Shown here: positions 1 to 9,282 of the stretch, piece by piece
Layout of the letters: each line of letters starts with the position of its first letter
How positions within the stretch are numbered: the stretch's first letter is position 1
Source: AP-15 sp963832875
GTDB lineage: Bacteria > Pseudomonadota > Alphaproteobacteria > ATCC43930 > CGMCC-115725
Assembly: GCA_963832875.1 (NCBI GenBank)
Contig: CAWHWB010000002.1
Location: 496,001 to 560,000, forward strand
Direction of reading: 5' to 3'
DNA: 64,000 nt
Position numbers and translations under genes: made by a program
The notes under the pieces: model-generated
The model's database searches: none
The model's input: only the letters and a program-made list of their open reading frames with translations
What the model was told of the DNA's origin: nothing

Positions 1-140
1 GGGGCTCGGTGATCTACGGCCAGGTGCTGGCCTTCGGCATCCTGATCTTTCCCGGCTTCTCGCTGTTTTCGGTTTATGCGCTGATGGCGGTGATCCTCGT
101 CATCCGCCCGTGGGGTCTCTTCGGCCGGCCGCTTCGATGA
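1..140 (+). CDS. livH: LivH-type branched-chain amino-acid ABC permease, 3' end only
   Basis: Only the last 45 or so codons are present; the gene enters from the left edge, in the frame whose codons begin at base 3. The readable tail is hydrophobic and ends in a typical LivH C-terminus, with an IRPWGLFG motif just before TGA at 138-140. LivH is one of two inner-membrane permeases of the high-affinity Liv/HAAT importer. The stop overlaps the livM start (ATGA), so the two genes are translationally coupled. The family call rests on this short tail and on livM-livG-livF following directly. Confidence 0.85.
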   Translation, partial: GSVIYGQVLAFGILIFPGFSLFSVYALMAVILVIRPWGLFGRPLR

Positions 141-1129
141 CCCGTCGCTCCGCTCTCGCCGGCCGCATTCCCTGGACCTTGATCGTCTTCCTGGCGGCCT
201 GCACAGTGCCGTGGCTCGGCTCGCGCTATGACACCTTTCTCGCCGCGCAGATCGCGATCGACGCGCTCTTTGCGGTCAGCCTCAACCTGTTGCTCGGCAC
301 CACCGGACTCGTCTCGTTTGGCCATGTCGCCTATTTCGGCGCAGGCGCTTATGTCTGCGGCATCCTGATGAAGACCTACGGGGTGCCGTTCGTCGTCGCC
401 TTCCCGGCGGCCGGGATCGGCGCCGGCGCCTTCGCTCTCGTTTCCGGCTATTTCTGCGTCCGCCTGACCAAGCTCTACTTCGCGATGCTGACCCTCGCGT
501 TCTCGCAGATCGCTTGGGCTGTCGCCTACAAGTGGAATGCAGTGACCGGGGGCGACCAGGGATTGCCCGAGATCCCCTATCCCAATCTTGACTGGATGTC
601 GGCGATCCCCGGCCTCGGCGACCTCAGCATCGGCGCCCGGTTTTACCTGCTTACCCTGATACTGGTGGCGATTTCGCTGGCGGTGCTGCACCGGGTCGTG
701 CGCTCGCCGTTCGGGCGCATGCTGACGACGATCCGCGACAACCCCGAGCGCGCCGCCTTTATCGGCCTCAACGTGCGCGCCTACCAGCTCGCCGCCTTTG
801 TCGTCGCCGGCGCCTTCGCCGGGCTCGCCGGAGCGCTCTACGGCATCTTCAGCCGCGGCGTCTTCGCCGATTATGTGTTCTGGTCGAAATCGGCCGAGGT
901 CATCATCATGACGATCCTCGGCGGCATGGACTATTTCTGGGGACCGCCGGTCGGGGCCCTGGCTCTCGTTTGGCTCAACCAGCAGATCACCGACTACACC
1001 CAGTATTGGCCGTTCGTGCTCGGCGTCATGCTGCTGGTGCTGCTGTTCGTCTTTCCCGGCGGGATCGTCGGCGGCATCGTCGCCGGATTTCGTCTCGCCA
1101 GACGGTGGCTGGCCCCGCGCGATGCTTGA
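137..1129 (+). CDS. livM: Branched-chain amino-acid ABC transporter permease LivM
   Basis: A 330-residue polytopic inner-membrane permease of the HAAT (Liv) family, which pairs with LivH to form the translocation channel. Visible family features are the N-terminal hydrophobic helices, the segment LLLGTTGLVSFGHVAYFGAG, and the LRTIRDN-type loop (TTIRDNPERAAFIGLNVRAYQ, roughly residues 195-215) that contacts the ATPases. The ATG at 137 is chosen because it overlaps the livH stop as ATGA; an upstream in-frame ATG at 110 lies inside livH. The 3' end overlaps livG by 8 bases. Substrate is not determinable: HAAT systems carry Leu/Ile/Val but also amides, urea or aromatic acids. Confidence 0.92.
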   Translation: MTRRSALAGRIPWTLIVFLAACTVPWLGSRYDTFLAAQIAIDALFAVSLNLLLGTTGLVSFGHVAYFGAGAYVCGILMKTYGVPFVVAFPAAGIGAGAFALVSGYFCVRLTKLYFAMLTLAFSQIAWAVAYKWNAVTGGDQGLPEIPYPNLDWMSAIPGLGDLSIGARFYLLTLILVAISLAVLHRVVRSPFGRMLTTIRDNPERAAFIGLNVRAYQLAAFVVAGAFAGLAGALYGIFSRGVFADYVFWSKSAEVIIMTILGGMDYFWGPPVGALALVWLNQQITDYTQYWPFVLGVMLLVLLFVFPGGIVGGIVAGFRLARRWLAPRDA

Positions 1130-1860
1130 AGTCCGGGAATTGCGCAAATCCTTTGCCGGCTTTGTCGCCGTCGGCGGGGTCAGCCTGACCGTCGCGACCC
1201 GCCAGATCGCCGCGGTGATCGGGCCGAACGGCGCCGGCAAGTCGACGTTCTTCAACCTGATCACCGGTCACCTGCGTCCGGATGGCGGGCAGGTGCTGCT
1301 CGACGGCCGCGACATCACCGGCGCCGCCCCGCATCGCATCTGCCGCATGGGCATCGGGCGCTCGTTTCAGCGCGCCAATATCTTTGCCCGGCTGTCGGTG
1401 TTTGCGAATTTGCAGGCCGCCTTTCTCGCCCATCGCGGCCGCGGGCGCAATTTCTGGTCGAATGCCGAAGATCTCTACCGTGATGACACCGAGAACTTGC
1501 TGACTTCGATCGGTCTCGACCGGGAAGCCTCCGCGGTCGCCGGCACCTTGAGCTACGGCAACCAAAAGCAGCTCGAGCTCGGCATCGCGCTGGCGAGCGA
1601 CCCGATGCTGCTGCTGCTCGACGAGCCGACTGCCGGCATGTCGGCCAGCGAGAACTCACGAGACGATGGACCTGCTACGGCGAATTGCCGGCGAACGCGG
1701 CTTGACCTTGCTGTTCACTGAACACGACATGGAAGTGGTGTTTGCGATCGCCGAGAAGATCGCGGTCCTGCATCAGGGCCGGCTGCTCGCCGAGGGAACG
1801 CCCTCGGAAATGCGCGCCGATCCCGAGGTGCGCCGCGTCTATCTGGGCGAACACCGCTGA
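1122..1860 (+). CDS. livG: LivG-type ABC transporter ATPase, interrupted by a +1 frameshift
   Basis: First ATP-binding subunit of the Liv importer. The first reading frame (1122 to about 1652) has Walker A GPNGAGKS, the signature region LSYGNQKQLELGIAL and Walker B LLLLDEPTAGMS. The correct continuation (MDLLRRIAGERGL, then the H-loop FTEHDMEVVF, to YLGEHR) lies one frame over and ends at 1860. Removing one A from the AA at 1653-1654 restores SETHETMDLL and a full protein of about 245 residues, the normal length. The extra A sits in what would otherwise be GACTC, a GANTC methylation site. Either a sequencing error or a very recent mutation; nothing else in the gene is degraded. The stop overlaps livF as TGATG. 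Confidence 0.85.
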
Positions 1861-2564
1861 TGCCGCTGCTGGCGCTCGAGGAGATCCACGCGGCCTATGG
1901 CCTGAGCCGCGCATTGTTCGGCATCTCGCTCGAGATCGAGGCCGGCGAATGTGTCTCGCTTTTGGGTCGCAACGGCGTCGGCAAGACGACGACGATGCGC
2001 GCGGTGATGGGTCTGACGCCGCCCGGCGCCGGCCGCGTCTTGTGGCAAGGGCGCGACATCGCCGGCTGGGCGCCGCACAAGGTGGCTCGCGCCGGGATCG
2101 GCTTTGTCCCCGAGGACCGTCGCATCTTCGCCGAGCTGACGGTGCGCGAGAACCTCGAAGTCGGCGCCCGCGCCGCGCGCCGGCCGGGACGCTGGACTAT
2201 CGAGGCGGTCGGCGAATTGTTCCCGATCCTACGCGAGCGGCGCGACCAGCCCGGCGGCTTTCTGTCGGGCGGCGAGCAACAGATGCTGACGATCGCCCGC
2301 ACCCTGATGGGCAACCCCGAACTGCTGTTGCTCGACGAGCCGTCCGAGGGGTTGGCCCCGCTGGTCGTGGAGGTGCTGCGCGACAAAATCGGCGAATTGA
2401 AGGCGCAGGGCCTGACCATCCTGTTGGCCGAGCAGCGCGTCGAATTCGCGCTGGCGCTGGCCGACCGGGTCTATGTGCTGGAAAAGGGCATGGTCCGTTT
2501 CTCCGGCGCCGCCGCGGCATTGCGCGCCGACGCCGCGCTCGTCGATCGCCTGCTGTCGTTGTAG
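1860..2564 (+). CDS. livF: Branched-chain amino-acid ABC transporter ATPase LivF
   Basis: Second ATPase of the Liv importer, 234 residues, the standard LivF length. It carries Walker A GRNGVGKTT (about residues 38-46), the LivF hallmark FVPEDRRIF, the signature FLSGGEQQMLTIARTL, Walker B LLLLDEPSEGLAP and the H-loop-like ILLAEQRVEFAL (LivF normally has Q in place of the H-loop His). The start overlaps the livG stop. This is the last gene of the liv operon; 99 bases separate it from the molybdopterin gene, which may be co-transcribed. Confidence 0.93.
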   Translation: MPLLALEEIHAAYGLSRALFGISLEIEAGECVSLLGRNGVGKTTTMRAVMGLTPPGAGRVLWQGRDIAGWAPHKVARAGIGFVPEDRRIFAELTVRENLEVGARAARRPGRWTIEAVGELFPILRERRDQPGGFLSGGEQQMLTIARTLMGNPELLLLDEPSEGLAPLVVEVLRDKIGELKAQGLTILLAEQRVEFALALADRVYVLEKGMVRFSGAAAALRADAALVDRLLSL

Positions 2565-2663
2565 CGCCGTCCGGCCGCCGGATCGGCCGCAAGCGACGCC
2601 GCCCGCTGGACCTGGTCCCGATAATCCCGCAAACTCGCGGCCCCGGCGGCAGGGGATGGACCC

Positions 2664-5030
2664 ATGAATGATTTCGGACCTCCTTATGTCGGGCGCTCGC
2701 TGCTGCGGCGCGAGGACCGGCGGCTGTTGACCGGCCAGGGGCAGTTCATCGCCGATCTCGTGCTGCCGCGCATGCTGCACGCGGTCCTGGTGCGCAGTCC
2801 GGCAGCGCATGCCCATATCCGCGCGGTCGATCTCAGTCGCGCCGCGGCGATGCCCGGCGTCGTGGCGGCGCTCAGTGGGGCCGATCTGCTGCGGCTGCTG
2901 CCGCCGGTGCCCGAGGGCCAGATCTCGATGCCGAGCAAGTGGGCCACGGTCATCCAGCACCAATTCCTCAACCCGCAGCAGCCGCTGTTGGCGCACGACA
3001 AGGTCCGCCACGTCGGCGAGGCGATCGCAATCGTCGTCGCCGAGAGCCACGACCAGGCCGAAGACGCCGCCGAGCGGGTAATCTCGGACCTCGAAGAATT
3101 GCCGGCCGTGGTCGACCCCGAGGCGGCATTGCGGCCGCAGAGCCCGATCGTCCATGACCGCTTTCACACCAATCTGATTGGGGCCTTTTCGGTCGGGCGG
3201 GGTGATGCCGAGGCGGTGCTGGCCGGTGCGCCGCACCGGCTGAAGCGCCGTTTTTACCATCACCGCTATGCCGCCGTGCCGATGGAGTGCCGCGGCGTCG
3301 TTGCCGCCCATGATCCGCGCACCGACGGGATGACGATCTGGTCCTCGACCCAGGTGGTGCATTTCGTGCGCCGCGAGGCCGCGGCATTGCTCGGCCTGCC
3401 CGAGGCGCGGGTGCGCTGCGTGGCACCCGATGTCGGCGGCGGCTTTGGCGGCAAGGGCCATGTCTACCCCGAGGATCTGCTGATCACCTTTCTCGCCCGC
3501 AAGCTCGGGCGCCCGGTGCGCTGGATCGAAGGCCGCAGCGAGCATCTGACGAGCGCCACGCATTCGCGCGACCAGCTGCACGATCTCGAAGTCGGGTTCG
3601 ACGACGACGGCCGGATCCTGGCGATCCGCGACGACTATGTCGTCGATTGCGGCGCCTGGAACCCGATCGGGTCGGGGGTCGCCTACAACACCGCCGTCCA
3701 CCTGACCGGCCCCTACAAGATCGAGCATCTGGCGGCCACCGGAAAGATCGTCGTCACCAACAAGGTGCCGAACGCCCCCTATCGCGGCGCCGGCCGCCCG
3801 GAAGCCGCCTTCGCGATGGAGCGCACCATGGATTTGGTGGCGCGGGCTCTGGGCCTGGAGCCGGCCGAGGTGCGCCGGCGCAACATGATCCGGGCCGAGG
3901 AGATGCCCTACCGGGTCGGTATCCCCTATCGCGACGGCGAGCCGATCGTCTACGACAGCGGCGACTACCCGGCCGCGCTGGAGAAGGCGCTTGCCGCGCT
4001 CGGCGGCCTCGACACGTTCCGCCGCCGGCAGGCCGAAGCGCGCCGCGAGGGCCGCTATCTCGGCCTCGGCATCGGCTGCTACATCGAAGGGACCGGGGTC
4101 GGACCGTTCGAAAGCGCCTTTGTCCGCATTGAGCCTACGGGCAAGGTTTACGTCTCGTGCGGCGCCGCCCCGCAGGGCCAGGGCATGGAGACGATCTTTT
4201 CCCAGGTGGTTGCCGATTTGTGGAAGGTCGCGCCCGAAGATGTCGTCCTCAGCTTTGCCGACACTGGGGCGATCGCGATCGGCTTTGGCACGATGGCGAG
4301 CCGCAGCACGGTCACCGCCTCGGCGGCGATGCATGTCGCGAGCGGCCGGTTGCGGGAGAAGGTGTTTGCGATCGCCGCCAATCTCTTGGAGTGCGCGCCG
4401 GCCGATCTCGAATTGCGCGCAGGACCGTCCGGCGGCAGCGTCGGCGTGGTCGGCGTGCCGGGGGCGCAGGTGAGCCTTGCCCAGGTGGCTCGGGCGGCGC
4501 GGCCCGGCTGGGAGATCACCCGACCGCCGGGGGTCGAGGCCGGCCTCGAGGAAATCTGCTATTGGCAGCCGCCGACCGTCACCTGGAGCTATGCGGTGCA
4601 CGCGGCGATCGTCGAGGTCGACCGCGACACCGGCCGGGTCGGCATCGCCGACTATGCGGTGGCGCACGATTGCGGCGTGGTCGTCAACCCGATGTTGGTC
4701 GAGGGCCAAATCATGGGCGGCACCGCGCAAGGACTGGGCGGCATCCTGTGCGAAGCGATCGTCTACGATGCCAACGGGCAGTTGCTCTCGGGCTCCTTGA
4801 TGGATTACGCGCTGCCGGTCGCCGCCGAAATCCCGGCGCTGCGGATCGTTCATCAGCACTCGCCCTCGACGCTCAACCCGCTCGGCGTCAAAGGGGTGGG
4901 CGAAGGCGGTGCGGTCGCCCCGCCGGCGGCGATCGCCAACGCGGTCTGCGACGCGCTCGCCCCGTTCCGGGTGGAGATCAACGCGACCCCGATCAAGCCG
5001 GAGCAGCTCGCCCTGTCGCTGCTGGCGTGA
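2664..5030 (+). CDS. Xanthine dehydrogenase family molybdopterin-binding large subunit (CoxL-like)
   Basis: A 788-residue catalytic large subunit of the xanthine oxidase/CO-dehydrogenase superfamily, which hydroxylates N-heterocycles, aldehydes or CO at a Mo-cytosine/pyranopterin centre. Seen: the N-terminal a/b hammerhead domain (YVGRSLLRREDRRLLTGQGQF), the cofactor segment DVGGGFGGK (about residue 257), the active-site loop PYRGAGRPEA (about residue 374) and the catalytic Glu in GVGEGG near the C-terminus. The loop is the form II/general type, not the AYxCSFR of true aerobic CO dehydrogenase, so CO oxidation is unlikely. The usual FAD (medium) and 2Fe-2S (small) partner subunits are absent on both sides. 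Its position behind a Liv-type importer hints that the importer brings in the substrate, but this is inference. Confidence 0.9.
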   Translation: MNDFGPPYVGRSLLRREDRRLLTGQGQFIADLVLPRMLHAVLVRSPAAHAHIRAVDLSRAAAMPGVVAALSGADLLRLLPPVPEGQISMPSKWATVIQHQFLNPQQPLLAHDKVRHVGEAIAIVVAESHDQAEDAAERVISDLEELPAVVDPEAALRPQSPIVHDRFHTNLIGAFSVGRGDAEAVLAGAPHRLKRRFYHHRYAAVPMECRGVVAAHDPRTDGMTIWSSTQVVHFVRREAAALLGLPEARVRCVAPDVGGGFGGKGHVYPEDLLITFLARKLGRPVRWIEGRSEHLTSATHSRDQLHDLEVGFDDDGRILAIRDDYVVDCGAWNPIGSGVAYNTAVHLTGPYKIEHLAATGKIVVTNKVPNAPYRGAGRPEAAFAMERTMDLVARALGLEPAEVRRRNMIRAEEMPYRVGIPYRDGEPIVYDSGDYPAALEKALAALGGLDTFRRRQAEARREGRYLGLGIGCYIEGTGVGPFESAFVRIEPTGKVYVSCGAAPQGQGMETIFSQVVADLWKVAPEDVVLSFADTGAIAIGFGTMASRSTVTASAAMHVASGRLREKVFAIAANLLECAPADLELRAGPSGGSVGVVGVPGAQVSLAQVARAARPGWEITRPPGVEAGLEEICYWQPPTVTWSYAVHAAIVEVDRDTGRVGIADYAVAHDCGVVVNPMLVEGQIMGGTAQGLGGILCEAIVYDANGQLLSGSLMDYALPVAAEIPALRIVHQHSPSTLNPLGVKGVGEGGAVAPPAAIANAVCDALAPFRVEINATPIKPEQLALSLLA

Positions 5031-5122
5031 GTGGCGGCGGAAACGTCTGGTCCTAGCTGTTCATGATGCTCTCGCAAATTCGGAGTATCGTGTGCGGGTC
5101 GGAGATTGGCGGTGGCGGCAGG

Positions 5123-7270
5123 ATGGATCGAGACGGTGCAGCGACTGTGCGGATCAAGGACCGACACCCCCGGTCAGGACTTCGGCTGATTGCCGCGGCC
5201 TTGGCCGTGCTGGCTCTGGGCTCGCCCGCGCACGCGTTGGCGGCGGCGACCGGGTGGGTTGGCGACGCTCATGCCGCGGCCCGGCTGATCACCGCGGCCG
5301 GGGCGACCGGGTCGGCGGCGACGGTCGAGGCCGGGATCGAGATCAGGCTGGCACCGGGCTGGCACACTTATTGGCGCTCGCCGGGCGACGCCGGCATACC
5401 GCCGAGCGTCGATTGGGCAGGGTCGGACAATCTGGCGCAGGCGCGAATCGCCTGGCCGGCGCCGCAGCGCTATTCGCTGCAAGGGTTCGAGACGGCCGCG
5501 TATCGGCACCATGTCGTGCTGCCGGTCGCGCTGACCTTGACCCGGCCTGGCGAGAAGCTGGCGCTGCACGCCGCCGTCGATTACGCCGCCTGCGCCCAGA
5601 TCTGCGTACCCTATTCGGTAAAGCTGGCTCTCGATCTGCCTGCGGGCACGGCCTCAACCTCGCCGCAGGCGGGGCTGATCGCGGCGGCGCGTGCCCGGGT
5701 CCCGAAGAGCCTCGCCGCCGACCGGATCAAACTGGTCTCGGCCAATGCCGCCGGCAGCGGCAACAACACCGCGCTGGTGGTGCGGCTGCGCGCCGCCGGG
5801 GCGCCTTTTCAAACGCCCGACCTGTTTGTCGAAGGCCTGCCTGAAGGATCGCCGGGACGCCCTGAAATCGAGCTCTCCGATTCCGGTCGGATGGCGCGTC
5901 TGACGATCCCCATCCGCGACGCCGGCGCTTCCGGCATCGCCGGCAAATCGCTGAAATTGACATTGGTCGACGGCGCCAGGGCCGCCGAGTTCGCCGTCAT
6001 GCCGCTGCCCGCCCCGCCACCGCAGGGCAACGTCGCACGGCTGCTGCCGATCCTGGCCATTGCCCTCTTGGGCGGGCTCATCCTGAACGCGATGCCGTGC
6101 GTTCTGCCGGTGCTGTCGATGAAGCTGTTGTCATTGGCGAGCTATGCCGGGGCCGACCGGAGACGGGTGCGGATCGGGCTGGCGATGATCGCGCTCGGGG
6201 TACTGGCCTCGTTTGCGCTGATCGCGGCGGGGCTGATCGCGGCGCGGGCATCCGGCGCGGCGATCGGCTGGGGCATCCAGTTTCAATGGCCGTGGTTCAT
6301 CGCCGCGATGGCGGCCTTGACGATTCTGTTTGCGGCGAGCCTCTGGGGATGGGTGCCGATCGGCTTGCCGCGCTTTGCTTACGACGTCGCCGCGGCGAGC
6401 CGCAGCCACCGGCCCAATGTGGATGCGTTTCTGACCGGCGCCTTTGCCACACTCCTCGCCACCCCGTGCTCGGCGCCGTTTGTCGGCACCGCGGTCGGGT
6501 TCGCGCTGGCCCAGGGACCGCGCCTGATCGTACTGATCTTCGCGGCCCTGGGGCTGGGCTTTGCGGCACCCTATCTCGCGGTCGCCGCGTTTCCGCGGCT
6601 GGTCAGTCTGCTGCCCCGGCCCGGGCGTTGGATGGACCGGCTGCGCGCGGCGCTGGGGTTGGCGTTGGCCGGGACCGCGGCGTGGCTGCTGTTCGTGCTC
6701 GGGGCGCTATCCGGCGGGCCTGTCGCGCTCGTTACCGCGGCCGCGCTGGCGATCGTGCTGGTGCTGTTGGCGCTGAGGAGCCGGCGCGGGTTGCCGGGGT
6801 CGGCGATGCGGCTCATTTCGGCGGCCACCGCGGCGCTGGTGGCCGCCGCGGTGCTGTGGCCGGCCTTTGCCGGGGTCGAGCCCGCCGCCGAAGCCGCGCA
6901 AGACGGGCGCTGGCGGGCCTTCGACGGTTCGGCGATCCCTCGGCTGGTTGGCGAGGGCCGGACCGTCTTTGTCGACGTGACCGCCGCCTGGTGCCTGACC
7001 TGCAAGGTCAACGAAGCGGCGGTGCTCGACCGCGCCCCGGTCGCGGGCCGGCTGTGGGGGCCCGGTGTCGTGGCGATGCGCGGCGACTGGACGCGCCCCG
7101 ACCCGAGCTTGACCCGCTACCTACAAAGCTTCGGCCGCTACGGCATTCCGTTCAACGCGGTCTACGGCCCGGGCCGGCCGAATGGCGAGGTCCTGCCCGA
7201 GCTGTTGACCGCCGCTGCGGTGGAGAGAGCGCTCGACCGCGCCGGCGCTCGCGCCACCGCATCGCGATGA
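5123..7270 (+). CDS. ScsB/DsbD-like transmembrane thiol:disulfide interchange protein
   Basis: Membrane reductase that passes electrons from cytoplasmic thioredoxin to periplasmic disulfide partners. Domain order: signal peptide (about residues 20-40), DsbD-alpha-like periplasmic domain with the Cys pair in CAQICVP (about residue 158), eight-helix transmembrane core with its Cys pair in MPCVLP and TPCSAPF, and a C-terminal thioredoxin domain with WCLTCK (about residue 623). All three redox centres are intact. At 715 residues it fits the ScsB branch better than the shorter classical DsbD. Start: the ATG at 5123 gives a clean signal peptide; an upstream in-frame ATG at 5063 would add 20 residues. 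A small membrane protein follows after 46 bases. Confidence 0.85.
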   Translation: MDRDGAATVRIKDRHPRSGLRLIAAALAVLALGSPAHALAAATGWVGDAHAAARLITAAGATGSAATVEAGIEIRLAPGWHTYWRSPGDAGIPPSVDWAGSDNLAQARIAWPAPQRYSLQGFETAAYRHHVVLPVALTLTRPGEKLALHAAVDYAACAQICVPYSVKLALDLPAGTASTSPQAGLIAAARARVPKSLAADRIKLVSANAAGSGNNTALVVRLRAAGAPFQTPDLFVEGLPEGSPGRPEIELSDSGRMARLTIPIRDAGASGIAGKSLKLTLVDGARAAEFAVMPLPAPPPQGNVARLLPILAIALLGGLILNAMPCVLPVLSMKLLSLASYAGADRRRVRIGLAMIALGVLASFALIAAGLIAARASGAAIGWGIQFQWPWFIAAMAALTILFAASLWGWVPIGLPRFAYDVAAASRSHRPNVDAFLTGAFATLLATPCSAPFVGTAVGFALAQGPRLIVLIFAALGLGFAAPYLAVAAFPRLVSLLPRPGRWMDRLRAALGLALAGTAAWLLFVLGALSGGPVALVTAAALAIVLVLLALRSRRGLPGSAMRLISAATAALVAAAVLWPAFAGVEPAAEAAQDGRWRAFDGSAIPRLVGEGRTVFVDVTAAWCLTCKVNEAAVLDRAPVAGRLWGPGVVAMRGDWTRPDPSLTRYLQSFGRYGIPFNAVYGPGRPNGEVLPELLTAAAVERALDRAGARATASR

Positions 7271-7316
7271 TGGCGGCGATGCGGGGGAACATTCATATAG
7301 GCTCTGCGGCGCTCCA

Positions 7317-7517
7317 ATGAACAACCAATGGGGCGACAGCGACCGCGAAACCGACGAGAGGCGAACGTCGGCGCTGATCGGCCTGATCATCTGCCTGGCG
7401 TTGGCGATTGCCGGAATCGTTTTGATCCGCGATCTCGGTCGGGAATCGAAGCTCGAAGACTGCCTGATGTCGGGACGGACCAACTGCGCGCCGATCGAGA
7501 TCCCGCCGCAGCCTTAA
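7317..7517 (+). CDS. Small single-pass membrane protein, unknown function
   Basis: A 66-residue protein with a charged N-terminus (NNQWGDSDRETDERR), one transmembrane helix (about residues 19-38, ALIGLIICLALAIAGIVLI) and a short polar tail with two cysteines, in EDCLMS and TNCAPIE. The family is not recognised. It follows the ScsB-like gene by 46 bases on the same strand; a membrane-tethered, two-cysteine tail next to a disulfide reductase could be a redox partner, but that is speculation. No strong Shine-Dalgarno is visible. The same-strand coding pattern and hydrophobic profile make a real gene likely. Confidence 0.6.
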   Translation: MNNQWGDSDRETDERRTSALIGLIICLALAIAGIVLIRDLGRESKLEDCLMSGRTNCAPIEIPPQP

Positions 7518-7575
7518 TCTGCTCCTTTGCGTGGGGCTGCTTGGGCGCCAACGCAGCGGTGCGGTTCGCCGGGCC

Positions 7576-7962
7576 TCACCCCGGCCCGCGGCGGAGCGCC
7601 GTCACCTCGATTTCGATCTTCATGCGTGGATCGACCAGGTCGCAGACGAGTGCGGTCGCGGCCGGCCGGATCGCGCCGAATGCGTCGCCGATCACCGGCA
7701 CGACCCGCGGCCAGTCGGCGAGGTCGGGCAGAAAATAGCGCACCCGGACGACGTCGGCGAGCGCGGCGCCGGCTTCGGCCAGCGCCTGCTCGATGTTGCG
7801 CAAGGCTTGGCGCGCCTGTTCGGCCGGGTCGTCGGCGATCGTCATCCGCGCATAATCGAACCCGGTGGTGCCGGCGACAAACACCCACTCGCCGTCGACC
7901 ACCGCCCGGCTGTATCCGGCCGCGGCCTCGAACGGTGAGCCCGACGAAATCAATCGGCGCAT
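7576..7962 (-). CDS. RidA/YjgF/YER057c/UK114 family protein
   Basis: A 128-residue single-domain protein of the Rid superfamily, whose members deaminate reactive enamine/imine intermediates or act on related metabolites. Family features: the core VFVAGTTGFDYA, the helix QARQALRNIEQALAEAGAAL, and the conserved Arg in the C-terminal strand PRMKIEIEVTAL. The RidA subgroup (true enamine deaminase) cannot be asserted; this looks like one of the related Rid groups. The start lies 1 base after the isovaleryl-CoA dehydrogenase stop, so the two genes form a unit and the protein may handle reactive products of that catabolism. Confidence 0.85.
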   Translation of the reverse strand: MRRLISSGSPFEAAAGYSRAVVDGEWVFVAGTTGFDYARMTIADDPAEQARQALRNIEQALAEAGAALADVVRVRYFLPDLADWPRVVPVIGDAFGAIRPAATALVCDLVDPRMKIEIEVTALRRGPG

Positions 7963-7963
7963 G

Positions 7964-9136
7964 TCACGCGGTCTCGGCGAAGATTTCGCGGCCGATCAGC
8001 ATGCGGCGGATCTCCGAGGTGCCGGCGCCAATCTCGTACAGCTTGGCGTCGCGCAACAGGCGCCCGGCCGGGAAATCGTTGATATAGCCGTTGCCACCCA
8101 AAATCTGCACCGCGTCTAGTGCCATGGACGTCGCCTTTTCGGCCGCATAAAGGATTGCGCCGGCCGCGTCCTTGCGCGTCGTCTGCCCGCGGTCGCAGGC
8201 CCGCGCCACCGCGTAGACATAGGATTTGCACGCGTTCATCGCCGTGTACATGTCGGCGATCTTGCCCTGGATCAGCTGGAACTCGCCGATCGGGCGGCCG
8301 AACTGGCGGCGGTCGTGGACATAAGGGATCACTAGATCGAGGCAGGCCTGCATGATGCCGAGCGGGCCGGCGGCGAGCACCGCGCGCTCGTAATCGAGCC
8401 CGCTCATCAGCACCTGCACGCCCTCGTTCTCGGCGCCCAGCACGTTTTCCTGCGGCACCGCGCAATCCTCGAACACTAGTTCCGAGGTCGGCGAACCGCG
8501 CATGCCGAGCTTGTCGAGCTTTTGCGCCGGGCGGAATCCAGGAAACTCATTCTCGATCAGGAAGGCGGTGATGCCGCGCGTGCCGGCATCGGGCCGGGTC
8601 TTGGCGTAGACGACGAGCGTGTCTGCGACATGGCCGTTGGTGATCCACAGCTTAGTGCCGTTCAAGACGTAATTGTCGCCCCGCCGGTCGGCGCGCAGCC
8701 GCATCGCGACGACATCCGAGCCGGCCTCGGGCTCACTCATCGCGAGCGCACCGACATGCTCGCCGGAAAGCAGTTTCGGCAGGTATTTGCGCTTTTGCGC
8801 CTCGTTGCCGTTGCGGCGGATCTGGTTGACGCAGAGGTTGGAATGCGCGCCGTACGACAACCCGACCGAGGCCGAGGCGCGGCTCAGTTCCTCCATCGCC
8901 ACGCAATGGGCGAGATATCCCATGCCAGCGCCGCCATATTCCTCTTCCACGGTGATGCCGAAGAGGCCGAGCGTGCCCATCTGCGGCCACAGCTCGACTG
9001 GAAAGCGGTCGGCGCGGTCAATCTCGGCGGCGAGCGGCGCCACCTTGTCCTCGGCGAAACCGCGCACCGTCGCGCGCAGCATGTCGATCTCGGGGCCAAG
9101 ATCGAAATCCAACGAAGGGAGCCGGGTGTTGTGCAT
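7964..9136 (-). CDS. Isovaleryl-CoA dehydrogenase
   Basis: An acyl-CoA dehydrogenase that oxidises isovaleryl-CoA to 3-methylcrotonyl-CoA with FAD, passing electrons to ETF, in leucine degradation. Seen: the N-terminal helical domain (PSLDFDLGPEIDMLRATVRGF), the FAD/substrate segment AMSEPEAGSDVVAM, the LWITNGHVADTLVVYAKT block, and the segment MSGLDYERAVLAAGPLGIMQ, which holds the catalytic Glu characteristic of isovaleryl-CoA dehydrogenases. The C-terminus is LGGNGYINDFPAGRLLRDAK. The start at 9136 gives 390 residues, matching family length; an in-frame ATG at 9178 would add 14 residues. The usual liuB/C/D partners (methylcrotonyl-CoA carboxylase and so on) are not adjacent, although RidA follows directly. 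Confidence 0.9.
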   Translation of the reverse strand: MHNTRLPSLDFDLGPEIDMLRATVRGFAEDKVAPLAAEIDRADRFPVELWPQMGTLGLFGITVEEEYGGAGMGYLAHCVAMEELSRASASVGLSYGAHSNLCVNQIRRNGNEAQKRKYLPKLLSGEHVGALAMSEPEAGSDVVAMRLRADRRGDNYVLNGTKLWITNGHVADTLVVYAKTRPDAGTRGITAFLIENEFPGFRPAQKLDKLGMRGSPTSELVFEDCAVPQENVLGAENEGVQVLMSGLDYERAVLAAGPLGIMQACLDLVIPYVHDRRQFGRPIGEFQLIQGKIADMYTAMNACKSYVYAVARACDRGQTTRKDAAGAILYAAEKATSMALDAVQILGGNGYINDFPAGRLLRDAKLYEIGAGTSEIRRMLIGREIFAETA

Positions 9137-9282
9137 CGACCAAAGGCCGCTGTTCGAGGTTCCTGCCTGCCCTTCCATTCTATAGCGCGGCCGCGGCCAA
9201 ATTGGCGAGCCGTCGCCGAGAAGCCTGCTCGGGTGTCGCTGCGCCTGCCGCCTCCCATATCTTGGGAACAGGAGCCCTGGAC

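Noticed and set aside
2229..4859. An 876-codon open frame on the minus strand opposite livF and the molybdopterin gene
   Set aside because: Composition is Arg/His/Asp-rich with no recognisable domain; it is the antisense shadow of a real, well-conserved gene in GC-rich DNA.
2664..5030. Aerobic CO dehydrogenase CoxL
   Set aside because: The active-site loop is PYRGAGR, not the AYxCSFR of genuine CO dehydrogenase, and coxM/coxS are missing.
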